Below are positions 1 to 5,508 of a stretch of 10,695 nt of DNA, piece after piece (positions within the stretch are counted from its first letter, which is position 1; every line of letters starts with the position of its first letter). A program made the position numbers and the translations under genes. The stretch comes from Deltaproteobacteria bacterium (GTDB lineage: Bacteria; Desulfobacterota_B; Binatia; Binatales; Binataceae), in assembly GCA_021827465.1 (NCBI GenBank), contig JAKAVX010000047.1:1-10695 (forward strand), given 5' to 3'. The notes beneath the pieces were generated by a model. The model saw only the letters and a program-made list of their open reading frames with translations, did not search any database and was not told the DNA's origin.

Positions 1-462
1 CGCACGGCCGTGGCGCGCTTCGATCTCGTGGCGAAACACGTAGGCTATCTGGCCGCGCTCCAGCTCGGCGGCCTGTGCAAGCCTTTGGCGAATCTCGGCA
101 GAACCCGGCTCCCTCAGCAGCGACGCACGGCGCACCGGCGCAATTCGTTCCCACAGCGTCGCGCGCTGGCGAACGAACGCGCCGAGCCGTGCGGCAAGCG
201 TTGCCGCGTCGGACAAAGGCCGGAGCAGGGGCGCGAGCCGCTCAATCTGGCGATCTGCGGCTGCAGTGTGAAGCGATTCGAGATCGGCGAAGTAATGGAA
301 TACCAGGCGCAGCGAGACTCCGGCGCGAGCCGCGACCCGCTCGGCCGTGGGACCCAGGTCGCCTTCTTCGATCAGGTCAAGGAGAGCGTCAACCACCGCG
401 GCGCGGGTGCGTTCACCACGCGCACGCCGGCCGTCGATACGCTCCTCCGGCGCGGCTTGCAT
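1..462 (-). CDS. TetR/AcrR-family transcriptional repressor, C-terminus beyond the window edge
   Basis: The minus-strand frame is open from an ATG at 462-460 to base 1, giving 154 residues with no stop, so only the N-terminal part is present. Residues about 15-65 form a typical TetR DNA-binding domain: an Arg-rich start (RGERTR), a first helix (AAVVDALLDLIEEG), then the helix-turn-helix AERVAARAGVSLRLVFHYFAD, where the aromatic F-H-Y-F takes the place of the usual 'lYrhF' at the end of the recognition helix. The following residues (about 65-154) are helical, as expected for the ligand-binding and dimerisation domain, which gives no clue to the ligand. TetR proteins are dimeric repressors released from DNA by a small molecule. 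A strong palindrome lies 11 bp upstream of the start, so autoregulation is likely. The regulated target may be the gene itself or something beyond the left edge. No good Shine-Dalgarno sequence precedes the start. The family call is firm; the function is unknown. Confidence 0.9.
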   Translation of the reverse strand, partial: MQAAPEERIDGRRARGERTRAAVVDALLDLIEEGDLGPTAERVAARAGVSLRLVFHYFADLESLHTAAADRQIERLAPLLRPLSDAATLAARLGAFVRQRATLWERIAPVRRASLLREPGSAEIRQRLAQAAELERGQIAYVFRHEIEARHGRA

Positions 463-473
463 GGCCCAAAAAC

Positions 474-496
474 TTATTACACTATCAGTGCAATAA
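474..496 (-). promoter_or_regulatory. Palindromic operator, probable TetR-family binding site
   Basis: This 23-bp imperfect palindrome has half-sites TTATTGCACT and AGTGTAATAA (minus-strand reading) around a 3-bp centre. Nine of ten arm positions pair and the tenth is a G/T mismatch. It is strikingly AT-rich inside a GC-rich region and sits 11 bp upstream of the TetR start codon. Size, symmetry and position match the operators of autoregulated TetR repressors. Binding is inferred, not shown. Confidence 0.75.
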
Positions 497-503
497 CAAG
501 CAA
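474..503 (-). promoter_or_regulatory. Putative sigma70-type promoter of the TetR gene, overlapping the operator
   Basis: Read on the minus strand, a -35-like TTGCTT (503-498) is separated by 18 bp from a -10-like TAATAA (479-474). The palindrome covers the -10 box and most of the spacer, so a bound repressor would block RNA polymerase. The predicted transcript would start only a few bases before the ATG at 462, leaving little room for a ribosome binding site. Confidence 0.45.
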
Positions 504-605
504 AGATGAAACGGCCATCCGCGCCGGGACCGACTTCGTGTCAGGCCGGGGCAAAGCGCCCTCTGGGGGCGGCGTGACCGGGTGTTTTGGAAGGAAGCGG
601 CCTGC

Positions 606-1220
606 TCAGGCGGCGCCCATGATTTCGAGCAGGCGCTCGGTGATACGGAGCGTGAGTCCCCAGATCGTCTGGCCGCCGTACAGGATCGCCGGAAAGTTCG
701 ACGAAGTTCCTCCCTCGTGCTTCCATTCGTAGCCTCCGCGGTAGCGCGGGTCCGATAGCGCGCCGAGCGGCACCTCGAAGACCTCGGCGACTTCGCTCGG
801 GTCCGGGCGGAACGTCACCTCCCGCGTGACCAGTCCGACGAACGGCGCGACCGCCATCCCGCTGGTAAGAGTGCTCATGGTCGAGAATCCGCCCAGCACG
901 TCGACGCACTCGGGATCCAGTCCGACTTCCTCGCGCGCTTCGCGAAGCGCGGTGTCGAGCAGCGTTCGATCGGCGGGCTCGACCCGCCCGCCGGGAAACG
1001 CGACCTGACCGCGATGGCTTTCGACGTGATCCGAGCGGCGGATATAAACGATGCTCAAGTCGCCCTTGCGTTCGAGTATCGGGACCAGCACCGCGGCCTC
1101 GCGCTTGACCGCGCCCGGCGCGGGACGATCGGTGGGGTCGTTTCTGGTCAGCGCCCGGCGCAGTTGCTCGATATGACGGTGTATCGTCGGGTTGCGGTTC
1201 ATCGGATGACTGGACGGCAT
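606..1220 (-). CDS. Nudix hydrolase of the CoA pyrophosphatase (NudL/NUDT7-like) type
   Basis: This 204-residue protein probably splits coenzyme A or acyl-CoA into 3',5'-ADP and (acyl-)phosphopantetheine, as known for its family. The family-specific UPF0035 motif is visible at residues 59-78 (YIRRSDHVESHRGQVAFPGG) and runs straight into the Nudix box at 77-101. That box has the catalytic REAREEVGL core, with an Asp-containing first half (EPADRT) rather than the strict GX5E spacing; NudL-type enzymes also show this. The C-terminal YGGQTIWGLTLRI (181-193) is another family hallmark. The length fits bacterial NudL proteins. The start is uncertain: ATG at 1220 or an in-frame ATG at 1202, neither with a clear Shine-Dalgarno sequence. 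A TATGAT box lies exactly six bases before the first ATG, which suggests a leaderless message. The gene is divergent from thiI. Substrate preference is inferred from motifs only. Confidence 0.88.
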   Translation of the reverse strand: MPSSHPMNRNPTIHRHIEQLRRALTRNDPTDRPAPGAVKREAAVLVPILERKGDLSIVYIRRSDHVESHRGQVAFPGGRVEPADRTLLDTALREAREEVGLDPECVDVLGGFSTMSTLTSGMAVAPFVGLVTREVTFRPDPSEVAEVFEVPLGALSDPRYRGGYEWKHEGGTSSNFPAILYGGQTIWGLTLRITERLLEIMGAA

Positions 1221-1226
1221 CTATCG

Positions 1227-1232
1227 ATCATA
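1227..1232 (-). promoter_or_regulatory. Putative -10 box of the Nudix gene (TATGAT), leaderless arrangement
   Basis: On the minus strand TATGAT is followed by six bases and then the ATG at 1220, which places the start codon at the expected +1. No convincing -35 hexamer is seen at 16-18 bp. The rest of the 110-bp gap to thiI (1221-1330) shows no clear thiI promoter; a weak TTGGCT/TAGCAG pair with 17-bp spacing is the best candidate. Confidence 0.35.
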
Positions 1233-1330
1233 GCACAGAGGCAGCGCGCAGCCGTATCGCGCTTGCGCCGTCTGGCGTTGGCTCTATCGGCGTGCGACTC
1301 TAGCAGCCGGCTTCGCGCCCGGATTCCAGT

Positions 1331-2518
1331 ATGCGGTTTTTGATTGGCAGATATCACGAGGTTGCGCTCAAGCGGGGAAACCGATGGCGGTTCGTCGAGC
1401 AGGTGAAGCAGAACCTGCGCGCGATCTTCACCGACCACCGGCTCGGCCCGATGCGTCCGCGCGGGTCGCGCCTGATGGTGGAATTGCCGGACGAAATTCC
1501 CGACCAGGTAGCGATCGAGCGTGCGGCGTGCGTCTTCGGCCTGCAGAACTTCTCGCTCAGCTATCCGGCCGCGCTCGATCTCGACGCGATGAAGCGCGAG
1601 GCGATCGAGTGCGCGCGCCAATGGCCGGCGGCGCGCTCGTTCAGGATTAGCGCGCGGCGCGATTACAAGCAGTTCCCGATGAACTCGATGCAAATCGACC
1701 GCGAGGTCGGCGCCGCGGTCGCGGACGCGCTCGGACTCAGGGTCGATCTGCATAACCCGGAACTCGAAATTTCGATCGAAGTGCTGCCCGATGCCGCCTA
1801 TGTCTCGGCCGGGAAACTTCCGGGCGCGGGCGGACTTCCGGTCGGCGTGACAGGGCGCGCGATGGCGCTCTTGTCGGGCGGAATCGATTCGCCGGTCGCG
1901 GCCTACCGGATGATGAAGCGCGGGCTTCGGATGAACTTCGTCCACTTCCATGCCCATCCCCTTGTCTCGCCCGCAAGCCGCGAGAAGGCGCAGGAGCTGG
2001 TGACGCATCTGACCCGCTACCAGGCGCGCTCGACGCTCGCGCTGGTGGCGTTCGGCGCGCTGCAGCGCGAGATCGTCGCGCGCACGCATAGGCCGCTTCG
2101 AGTCGTGCTCTACCGGCGCTTCATGATGCGAATCGCAAGCGCGCTCGCGCGGCGCGCGGGCGCTGCCGTGCTGGTTACGGGCGAGAGCCTCGGCCAGGTG
2201 GCGTCGCAGACGCTCGAAAACATGATGGTTATCGAACGGGCGGCGGCGCTTCCCATCCTCCGTCCGCTGATCGGGATGGACAAGAACGAGATAATCGCCG
2301 AAGCGCGACGGCTCGGCACCTTCGAGACGTCGATTCTGCCCGACGAGGATTGCTGCACGCTCTTCACCCCCGCGCATCCCGAGACCCGCGCCAACCTTGC
2401 CGAAGTCGAACGGGCCGAAATGGAATTCGATATCGAAAGGATGGTCGCCGACGCGGTGCGCGCGGCGGAAACCGTGCGCATGACCTTTCCGCCCGAGTCC
2501 GCGGCCAAAGCCGCCTAG
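1331..2518 (+). CDS. thiI: tRNA 4-thiouridine synthase / thiamine sulfurtransferase ThiI, short form without rhodanese domain
   Basis: ThiI adenylates U8 of tRNA and replaces its oxygen with persulfide sulfur supplied by a cysteine desulfurase; in many bacteria it also sulfurates ThiS for thiamine thiazole synthesis. The 395 residues show the family order: N-terminal ferredoxin-like region, THUMP domain (about 60-165), then a PP-loop ATP pyrophosphatase domain. The PP-loop SGGIDSPVA lies at 182-190, preceded by GKLPGAGGLPVGVTGRAM. The ThiI signature GESLGQVASQTLENM is at 284-298 and the DEDCCTLFTP segment at 338-347, where Cys341/Cys342 match the region of the conserved catalytic cysteine. 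The protein ends about 50 residues later, so the C-terminal rhodanese domain of E. coli ThiI is absent, as in Bacillus and other short forms. The start places MRFLIGRYHEVALKRGNR at the terminus, as expected. No strong Shine-Dalgarno sequence is visible. Its TAG overlaps the stop of the convergent permease gene. Confidence 0.95.
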   Translation: MRFLIGRYHEVALKRGNRWRFVEQVKQNLRAIFTDHRLGPMRPRGSRLMVELPDEIPDQVAIERAACVFGLQNFSLSYPAALDLDAMKREAIECARQWPAARSFRISARRDYKQFPMNSMQIDREVGAAVADALGLRVDLHNPELEISIEVLPDAAYVSAGKLPGAGGLPVGVTGRAMALLSGGIDSPVAAYRMMKRGLRMNFVHFHAHPLVSPASREKAQELVTHLTRYQARSTLALVAFGALQREIVARTHRPLRVVLYRRFMMRIASALARRAGAAVLVTGESLGQVASQTLENMMVIERAAALPILRPLIGMDKNEIIAEARRLGTFETSILPDEDCCTLFTPAHPETRANLAEVERAEMEFDIERMVADAVRAAETVRMTFPPESAAKAA

Positions 2519-3744
2519 AACCCGAGCCAGAGCACGACGACATTGACCGCGAGCGTGAGCAGCGTCACCGGCACGCCCACCTTCAGATAATCCATGAACG
2601 ATATCCGAACGCGTTTCGCGCGCGCCTGCTCGATAACGATAAGGTTGGCGATGGAGCCGACCACGGTCAGGTTCCCGGCGAGCGTGCTCGCGCTCGCGAT
2701 CAGCAGCGCGGTGCGATAACCGCCGCCGAGCAGCGGATAGAGGGGGCGGAAAAGAAGGACCGAGGGGACGTTGCTGACCAGGTTGGAGAGCGCCGCGGTG
2801 ACCAGGCTGAGGACAATCGGGTTGCTCATCCGCGCAACGCCAACCGCCGCGAGCAGATGGTTCTGGAAGCCGGTCGCCTCGGCGCCCGCGACCACGATAA
2901 ACAACCCCGTGAACATCAGGAGCATCGTCCAGTCCACAAGATCGTACACGCGCTTGGGCCGGACGCGGCGTGTGAAGAGCAGGATCGAGCCAGCGCTGAG
3001 CGCGACCAGGTAGGTCGGATAGCCGAGCGCGAACATCACCAGCGTCGCGCCTGCGATCAGCGCGGATTTGATCGCAAGCGGCCTCAGAACCTTGAGCCGC
3101 TGGCTTCTCAGGACGGCAGTGTTGCGCCTGATGCGTGCCAGCTTGTCGCGATAAAGCCACGCGATCGCCGCGTAATCGATCGCAAGTCCGACTATCGCAA
3201 CCGGCGCGAGATGCAGCGCGAAGCGCCCATAACGCAGATGGGCGAAGCCGGCAACAATCATGTTCTGCGGGTTGCCTGTGATGGTCGCGGCGCTTCCGAT
3301 ATTGCTCGCGGTCGCCAGCGCGAGCAGGAACGGCACGGGATCGAGCGAGAGCGCCTGGACCGCCTCGATCAACAGCGGTGCGAGCGCAAGGCATACGACA
3401 TCATTGATGAAGAACGCGGCCAGGATGCCCGAGGCCGCCACCGTCATCGCGAGCAGCCCCGGCCCCGATCGCGCCTTCAGCAGAAGCGCCCGCGCAAAGG
3501 CCGCGAACGCTCCCGAGAGCCGGAGGTTCGCCACCACGATCATCATCCCGAGCAGCAGCGCGAGCGTGCGGTAGTCGACCGCGCGCCACGCCTGATTCTC
3601 GGAGATTGCTCCCGTCACGAGCATCGCGACCGCGCCCGCAAGCGCCGCCCCGGTGCGATCGAGCCGAAGGCGCGGGAGCTCGCCCGCTGCGATCACCGCG
3701 TAGGTGACACTGAAGATGGCAAGCGCGAGCGCGGTGTGATTCAT
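2515..3744 (-). CDS. ArsB/NhaD-superfamily (SLC13-like) inner-membrane permease
   Basis: This 409-residue, very hydrophobic protein has roughly ten membrane segments and belongs to the ion-transporter superfamily containing ArsB, NhaD and YbiR-like anion permeases. The internal inverted repeat typical of that fold is visible. The N-terminal half has FFINDVVCLALAPLLI (111-126) followed by ASNIGSAATITGNPQNMIV (146-164). The C-terminal half has SNLVSNVPSVLLF (320-332) followed by LAGNLTVVGSIANLIV (355-370). The paired N-x-P/N-D and GNP/GN elements are the re-entrant substrate- and ion-binding hairpins. A charged stretch at about 200-222 and another at 258-268 are likely cytoplasmic loops. No arsR, arsC or arsA is nearby, so arsenite export is not supported; the substrate could be an organic or inorganic anion or Na+/H+. 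The length fits the family. The gene is transcribed away from the persulfide dioxygenase gene and its stop is shared in a CTAG with thiI. Confidence 0.87.
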   Translation of the reverse strand: MNHTALALAIFSVTYAVIAAGELPRLRLDRTGAALAGAVAMLVTGAISENQAWRAVDYRTLALLLGMMIVVANLRLSGAFAAFARALLLKARSGPGLLAMTVAASGILAAFFINDVVCLALAPLLIEAVQALSLDPVPFLLALATASNIGSAATITGNPQNMIVAGFAHLRYGRFALHLAPVAIVGLAIDYAAIAWLYRDKLARIRRNTAVLRSQRLKVLRPLAIKSALIAGATLVMFALGYPTYLVALSAGSILLFTRRVRPKRVYDLVDWTMLLMFTGLFIVVAGAEATGFQNHLLAAVGVARMSNPIVLSLVTAALSNLVSNVPSVLLFRPLYPLLGGGYRTALLIASASTLAGNLTVVGSIANLIVIEQARAKRVRISFMDYLKVGVPVTLLTLAVNVVVLWLGF

Positions 3745-3755
3745 CGAATGGATGC

Positions 3756-3784
3756 ATAATTGACGCCCGCGCGCAGCCGATCAA
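3756..3784 (-). promoter_or_regulatory. Putative promoter of the permease gene
   Basis: Minus-strand TTGATC (3784-3779) and AATTAT (3761-3756) are 17 bp apart. The predicted start of transcription is only a few bases before the ATG at 3744, and no Shine-Dalgarno sequence is present. The hexamers are weak matches. Confidence 0.3.
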
Positions 3785-3869
3785 GCCGGCAGGCACAGTG
3801 CACCGCCCCCCAACACTCCAACCGTGCGCCGCGCCGCACCGAAGATTCCCTTGCGCCGCGCCCCGGCGA

Positions 3870-3894
3870 TATATTTTTCCCTCAGGGCAAGGAG
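3870..3894 (+). promoter_or_regulatory. Putative -10 box and ribosome binding site of the persulfide dioxygenase gene
   Basis: TATATT at 3870-3875 sits in the only AT-rich stretch of the divergent region and is a reasonable -10 box; no good -35 is seen. AAGGAG at 3889-3894 is the best Shine-Dalgarno sequence in the window. It lies 12 bp before ATG 3907 and 9 bp before an in-frame GTG at 3904. It rules out the longer upstream reading frame from 3760, which is GC-rich and has no homologous look. The whole gap 3745-3906 carries no gene. Confidence 0.55.
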
Positions 3895-3906
3895 AGCAGG
3901 GCTGTG

Positions 3907-4941
3907 ATGTTTCGTGAGCTTAACCACGCGAAGTGCAAGACTTACCTGGTTGCCTCGGAAACCGAACGAAAGGCCGCGATAATCGATCCACTGCGCGAGC
4001 GGATTGGGCTTTACCTCGGCTTTCTCGCCTACCACGGACTCAGGCTCGACATGATTATCGACACGCACACCCACGCCGACCATCGAAGCGGCGCGCGCGA
4101 CTTGAGCGATCTGACCGGCGCTCCCGTCGTGATGCATCGGCGGGCGCCGTCACCGTATGTCACGATGCACGTTGACGACGGCGATCTGCTCGCGTGCGGC
4201 GATCTCGAGCTGAAGGTGCTGCACACGCCGGGGCACACTCCGGATTCGCTCAGTCTGCTCGTCGAAGGCCGCGTGCTCACCGGCGACGTGCTTCTCATCC
4301 ACGGAACCGGGCGAACCGATTTCGCCGGAGGCGATCCGGGCTCGTCGTACGACTCGATTACGAACAAGCTCTTCACGCTGCCCGATTCCACGCTGGTTTT
4401 CCCGGCGCACGACTACCGCGGACATGCGCGCTCGACTATCGGCGATGAAAAGCGCTCGAACCCGCGAGTCGCCTGCCGCGGCCGCGAAGCCTACGTCCAA
4501 CTGATGAACAACCTCGGGCTGCCGCTTCCCGAGGGTATCCAGGAAGCGCTCCAACCCAATCAGTCCGAGGTTGACGCGGAAACGATGCCGTTTCCGAATC
4601 TCGCCCAGCTGAGCCAGGTGCGCCAACTGAGCGCGCAGGAAGTGTCCGAGCAAATCCATAGGCCGAATCCGCCGCTTCTTCTCGATGTGCGCGAGGAAGG
4701 CGAGTTCCACGGGGATCTCGGCCATATTCCCGGCGCGCGCCTGATACCGCTTGGCGAGTTGCCCGAGCGCGCCAAGGAGCTATCCGCGCTCAAGGATCGC
4801 GAGATCGTCGCGATTTGCAGGGTCGGCCAGCGCAGCACCACCGCCGCCGCGATTCTGACCGGTCTCGGTTTCGAGCGGGTGTGGAACATGAAGGGCGGGA
4901 TGCTCGATTGGAACGACGCTAATCTTCCGGTGGAAAGATAA
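3907..4941 (+). CDS. Persulfide dioxygenase (ETHE1-like) fused to a C-terminal rhodanese domain
   Basis: The protein has 344 residues. The N-terminal metallo-beta-lactamase fold (about 1-200) is of the ETHE1 type, a mononuclear iron enzyme that oxidises glutathione persulfide to sulfite. Visible motifs are DTHTHADHRSG (52-62), HTPGH (106-110), TGDVLLIHGTGRTDF (125-139) and FPAHDYRG (165-172), ending in EKRSNPR (181-187). By comparison with ETHE1, His54, His110 and Asp127 should bind iron. After a linker (about 205-240) a rhodanese domain follows: LLLDVREEGEF (257-267), GHIPGARLIP (272-281), and the active loop CRVGQR with Cys304 as sulfur carrier, then MKGGMLDW. This order matches the PRF-type fusions known from Burkholderia (about 355 residues), which couple thiosulfate/sulfite sulfur transfer to persulfide oxidation. 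The start is chosen from the strong AAGGAG; a GTG three bases earlier is possible. It probably forms an operon with the VOC gene 29 bp downstream. All key residues are present. Confidence 0.93.
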   Translation: MFRELNHAKCKTYLVASETERKAAIIDPLRERIGLYLGFLAYHGLRLDMIIDTHTHADHRSGARDLSDLTGAPVVMHRRAPSPYVTMHVDDGDLLACGDLELKVLHTPGHTPDSLSLLVEGRVLTGDVLLIHGTGRTDFAGGDPGSSYDSITNKLFTLPDSTLVFPAHDYRGHARSTIGDEKRSNPRVACRGREAYVQLMNNLGLPLPEGIQEALQPNQSEVDAETMPFPNLAQLSQVRQLSAQEVSEQIHRPNPPLLLDVREEGEFHGDLGHIPGARLIPLGELPERAKELSALKDREIVAICRVGQRSTTAAAILTGLGFERVWNMKGGMLDWNDANLPVER

Positions 4942-4970
4942 GCCAGCCCCCGCAGGGGCAAGGGGTTGCC

Positions 4971-5372
4971 ATGGAATCGCCGCTTAAGGTTGCCGAACTC
5001 GATCACGTGGTGCTGCGATGCGCCGATCGCGAAAGAGCACTCGATTTCTACACGCGTGTCCTCGGGCTCAGCGAAGAGCGCCGTATCGAGCAGATCGGCC
5101 TTGTCCAGTTGCGCGCGGGTCGGAGTATGCTCGACTTGGTGCCGGCCACCGAGGGTGCTCCGGCGAAAGACGCACGCAACATGGATCATTTCTGCCTCGG
5201 TATCGAGATCGAGGACATCAATCAAGTCGTCGAGTATCTCAGGAGCAACTCCGTGGAGGTGCTTGGCGAGCCCGTGATGCGTTACGGGGCGCGGGGCAAC
5301 GGCCTCTCGATCTACATCCGTGATCCCGAGGGAAATGTCGTCGAACTGAAGCAGCTTTCCAAGGAAGGCTGA
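4971..5372 (+). CDS. VOC-family (glyoxalase/dioxygenase fold) protein
   Basis: This 133-residue protein is a single vicinal-oxygen-chelate unit of two beta-alpha-beta-beta-beta modules. The first module holds LDHVVLRCADRERALDFYTRVLGL (10-33) and SMLDLVP (52-58). The second holds MDHFCLGIEIEDI (71-83), then SIYIRDPEGNVVELKQ (113-128). Candidate metal ligands are His12, His73 and Glu125; the fourth position, Glu in glyoxalase I, appears to be Asp55. The DPEGNVVEL ending is the general VOC hallmark and does not separate lyases, dioxygenases or thiol transferases, so the reaction is open. AAGGGG five bases before the ATG can serve as a ribosome binding site. The 29-bp gap after the persulfide dioxygenase-rhodanese gene suggests co-transcription. 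A role on a glutathione adduct or sulfur-related thiol would fit that neighbour but is only inference. Confidence 0.88.
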   Translation: MESPLKVAELDHVVLRCADRERALDFYTRVLGLSEERRIEQIGLVQLRAGRSMLDLVPATEGAPAKDARNMDHFCLGIEIEDINQVVEYLRSNSVEVLGEPVMRYGARGNGLSIYIRDPEGNVVELKQLSKEG

Positions 5373-5441
5373 AGTTCTCTTTTGCACCCATGCGCGCGCA
5401 AATTGATGTTACGAGTGTTTCCGCCTCCTGCCTTGCGGAAC

Positions 5442-5469
5442 TTGTTTTTGCATCCGCTCCCACTACAAT
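5442..5469 (+). promoter_or_regulatory. Putative sigma70-type promoter of the lipoprotein gene
   Basis: TTGTTT (5442-5447) and TACAAT (5464-5469) are separated by 16 bp within the 136-bp gap after the VOC gene. The predicted transcript start is near 5476. GGAGG at 5490-5494 and GTGGGG just after it provide a ribosome binding site before the ATG at 5509. Confidence 0.55.
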
Positions 5470-5508
5470 CGTGTCGTTTCCCGATTCACGGAGGTGGGGC
5501 GACTGACG

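Larger units (their letters stand above)
463..605. other. Intergenic gap between the CoA-type Nudix gene and the TetR gene
   Basis: The gap holds the TetR operator and promoter at 474-503. The rest (504-605) contains no gene I can support. A short GC inverted repeat, CGCCC-TCTGG-GGGCG (557-571), lacks a T-run on either strand and is at best a weak terminator. Confidence 0.6.

Noticed and set aside
600..611. Inverted repeat GCCTG-CT-CAGGC at the stop of the CoA-type Nudix gene
   Set aside because: The two-base loop is too small, the stem includes the stop codon and no T-run follows, so it is not a convincing terminator.
10..732. A 240-codon plus-strand open frame at the left edge
   Set aside because: It runs antisense to the TetR helix-turn-helix protein and through the operator, and its translation has no recognisable domain.
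1199..3394. A 731-codon open frame on the minus strand across thiI and the permease gene
   Set aside because: It is Arg/Ala/Gly/His-rich with no recognisable motif and is antisense to a clear thiI and out of frame with the permease. Such long empty frames are common in GC-rich DNA.
2350..3759. A 469-codon plus-strand open frame antisense to the permease
   Set aside because: Its composition is extremely rich in Arg, Glu, Asp and His, the usual signature of a frame opposite a hydrophobic membrane protein. It has no family motif.
3760..3906. A 49-residue N-terminal extension of the persulfide dioxygenase from an ATG at 3760
   Set aside because: The extension has no homologous look, and a strong AAGGAG sits at 3889-3894, just before GTG 3904 and ATG 3907, where the ETHE1-like fold begins.
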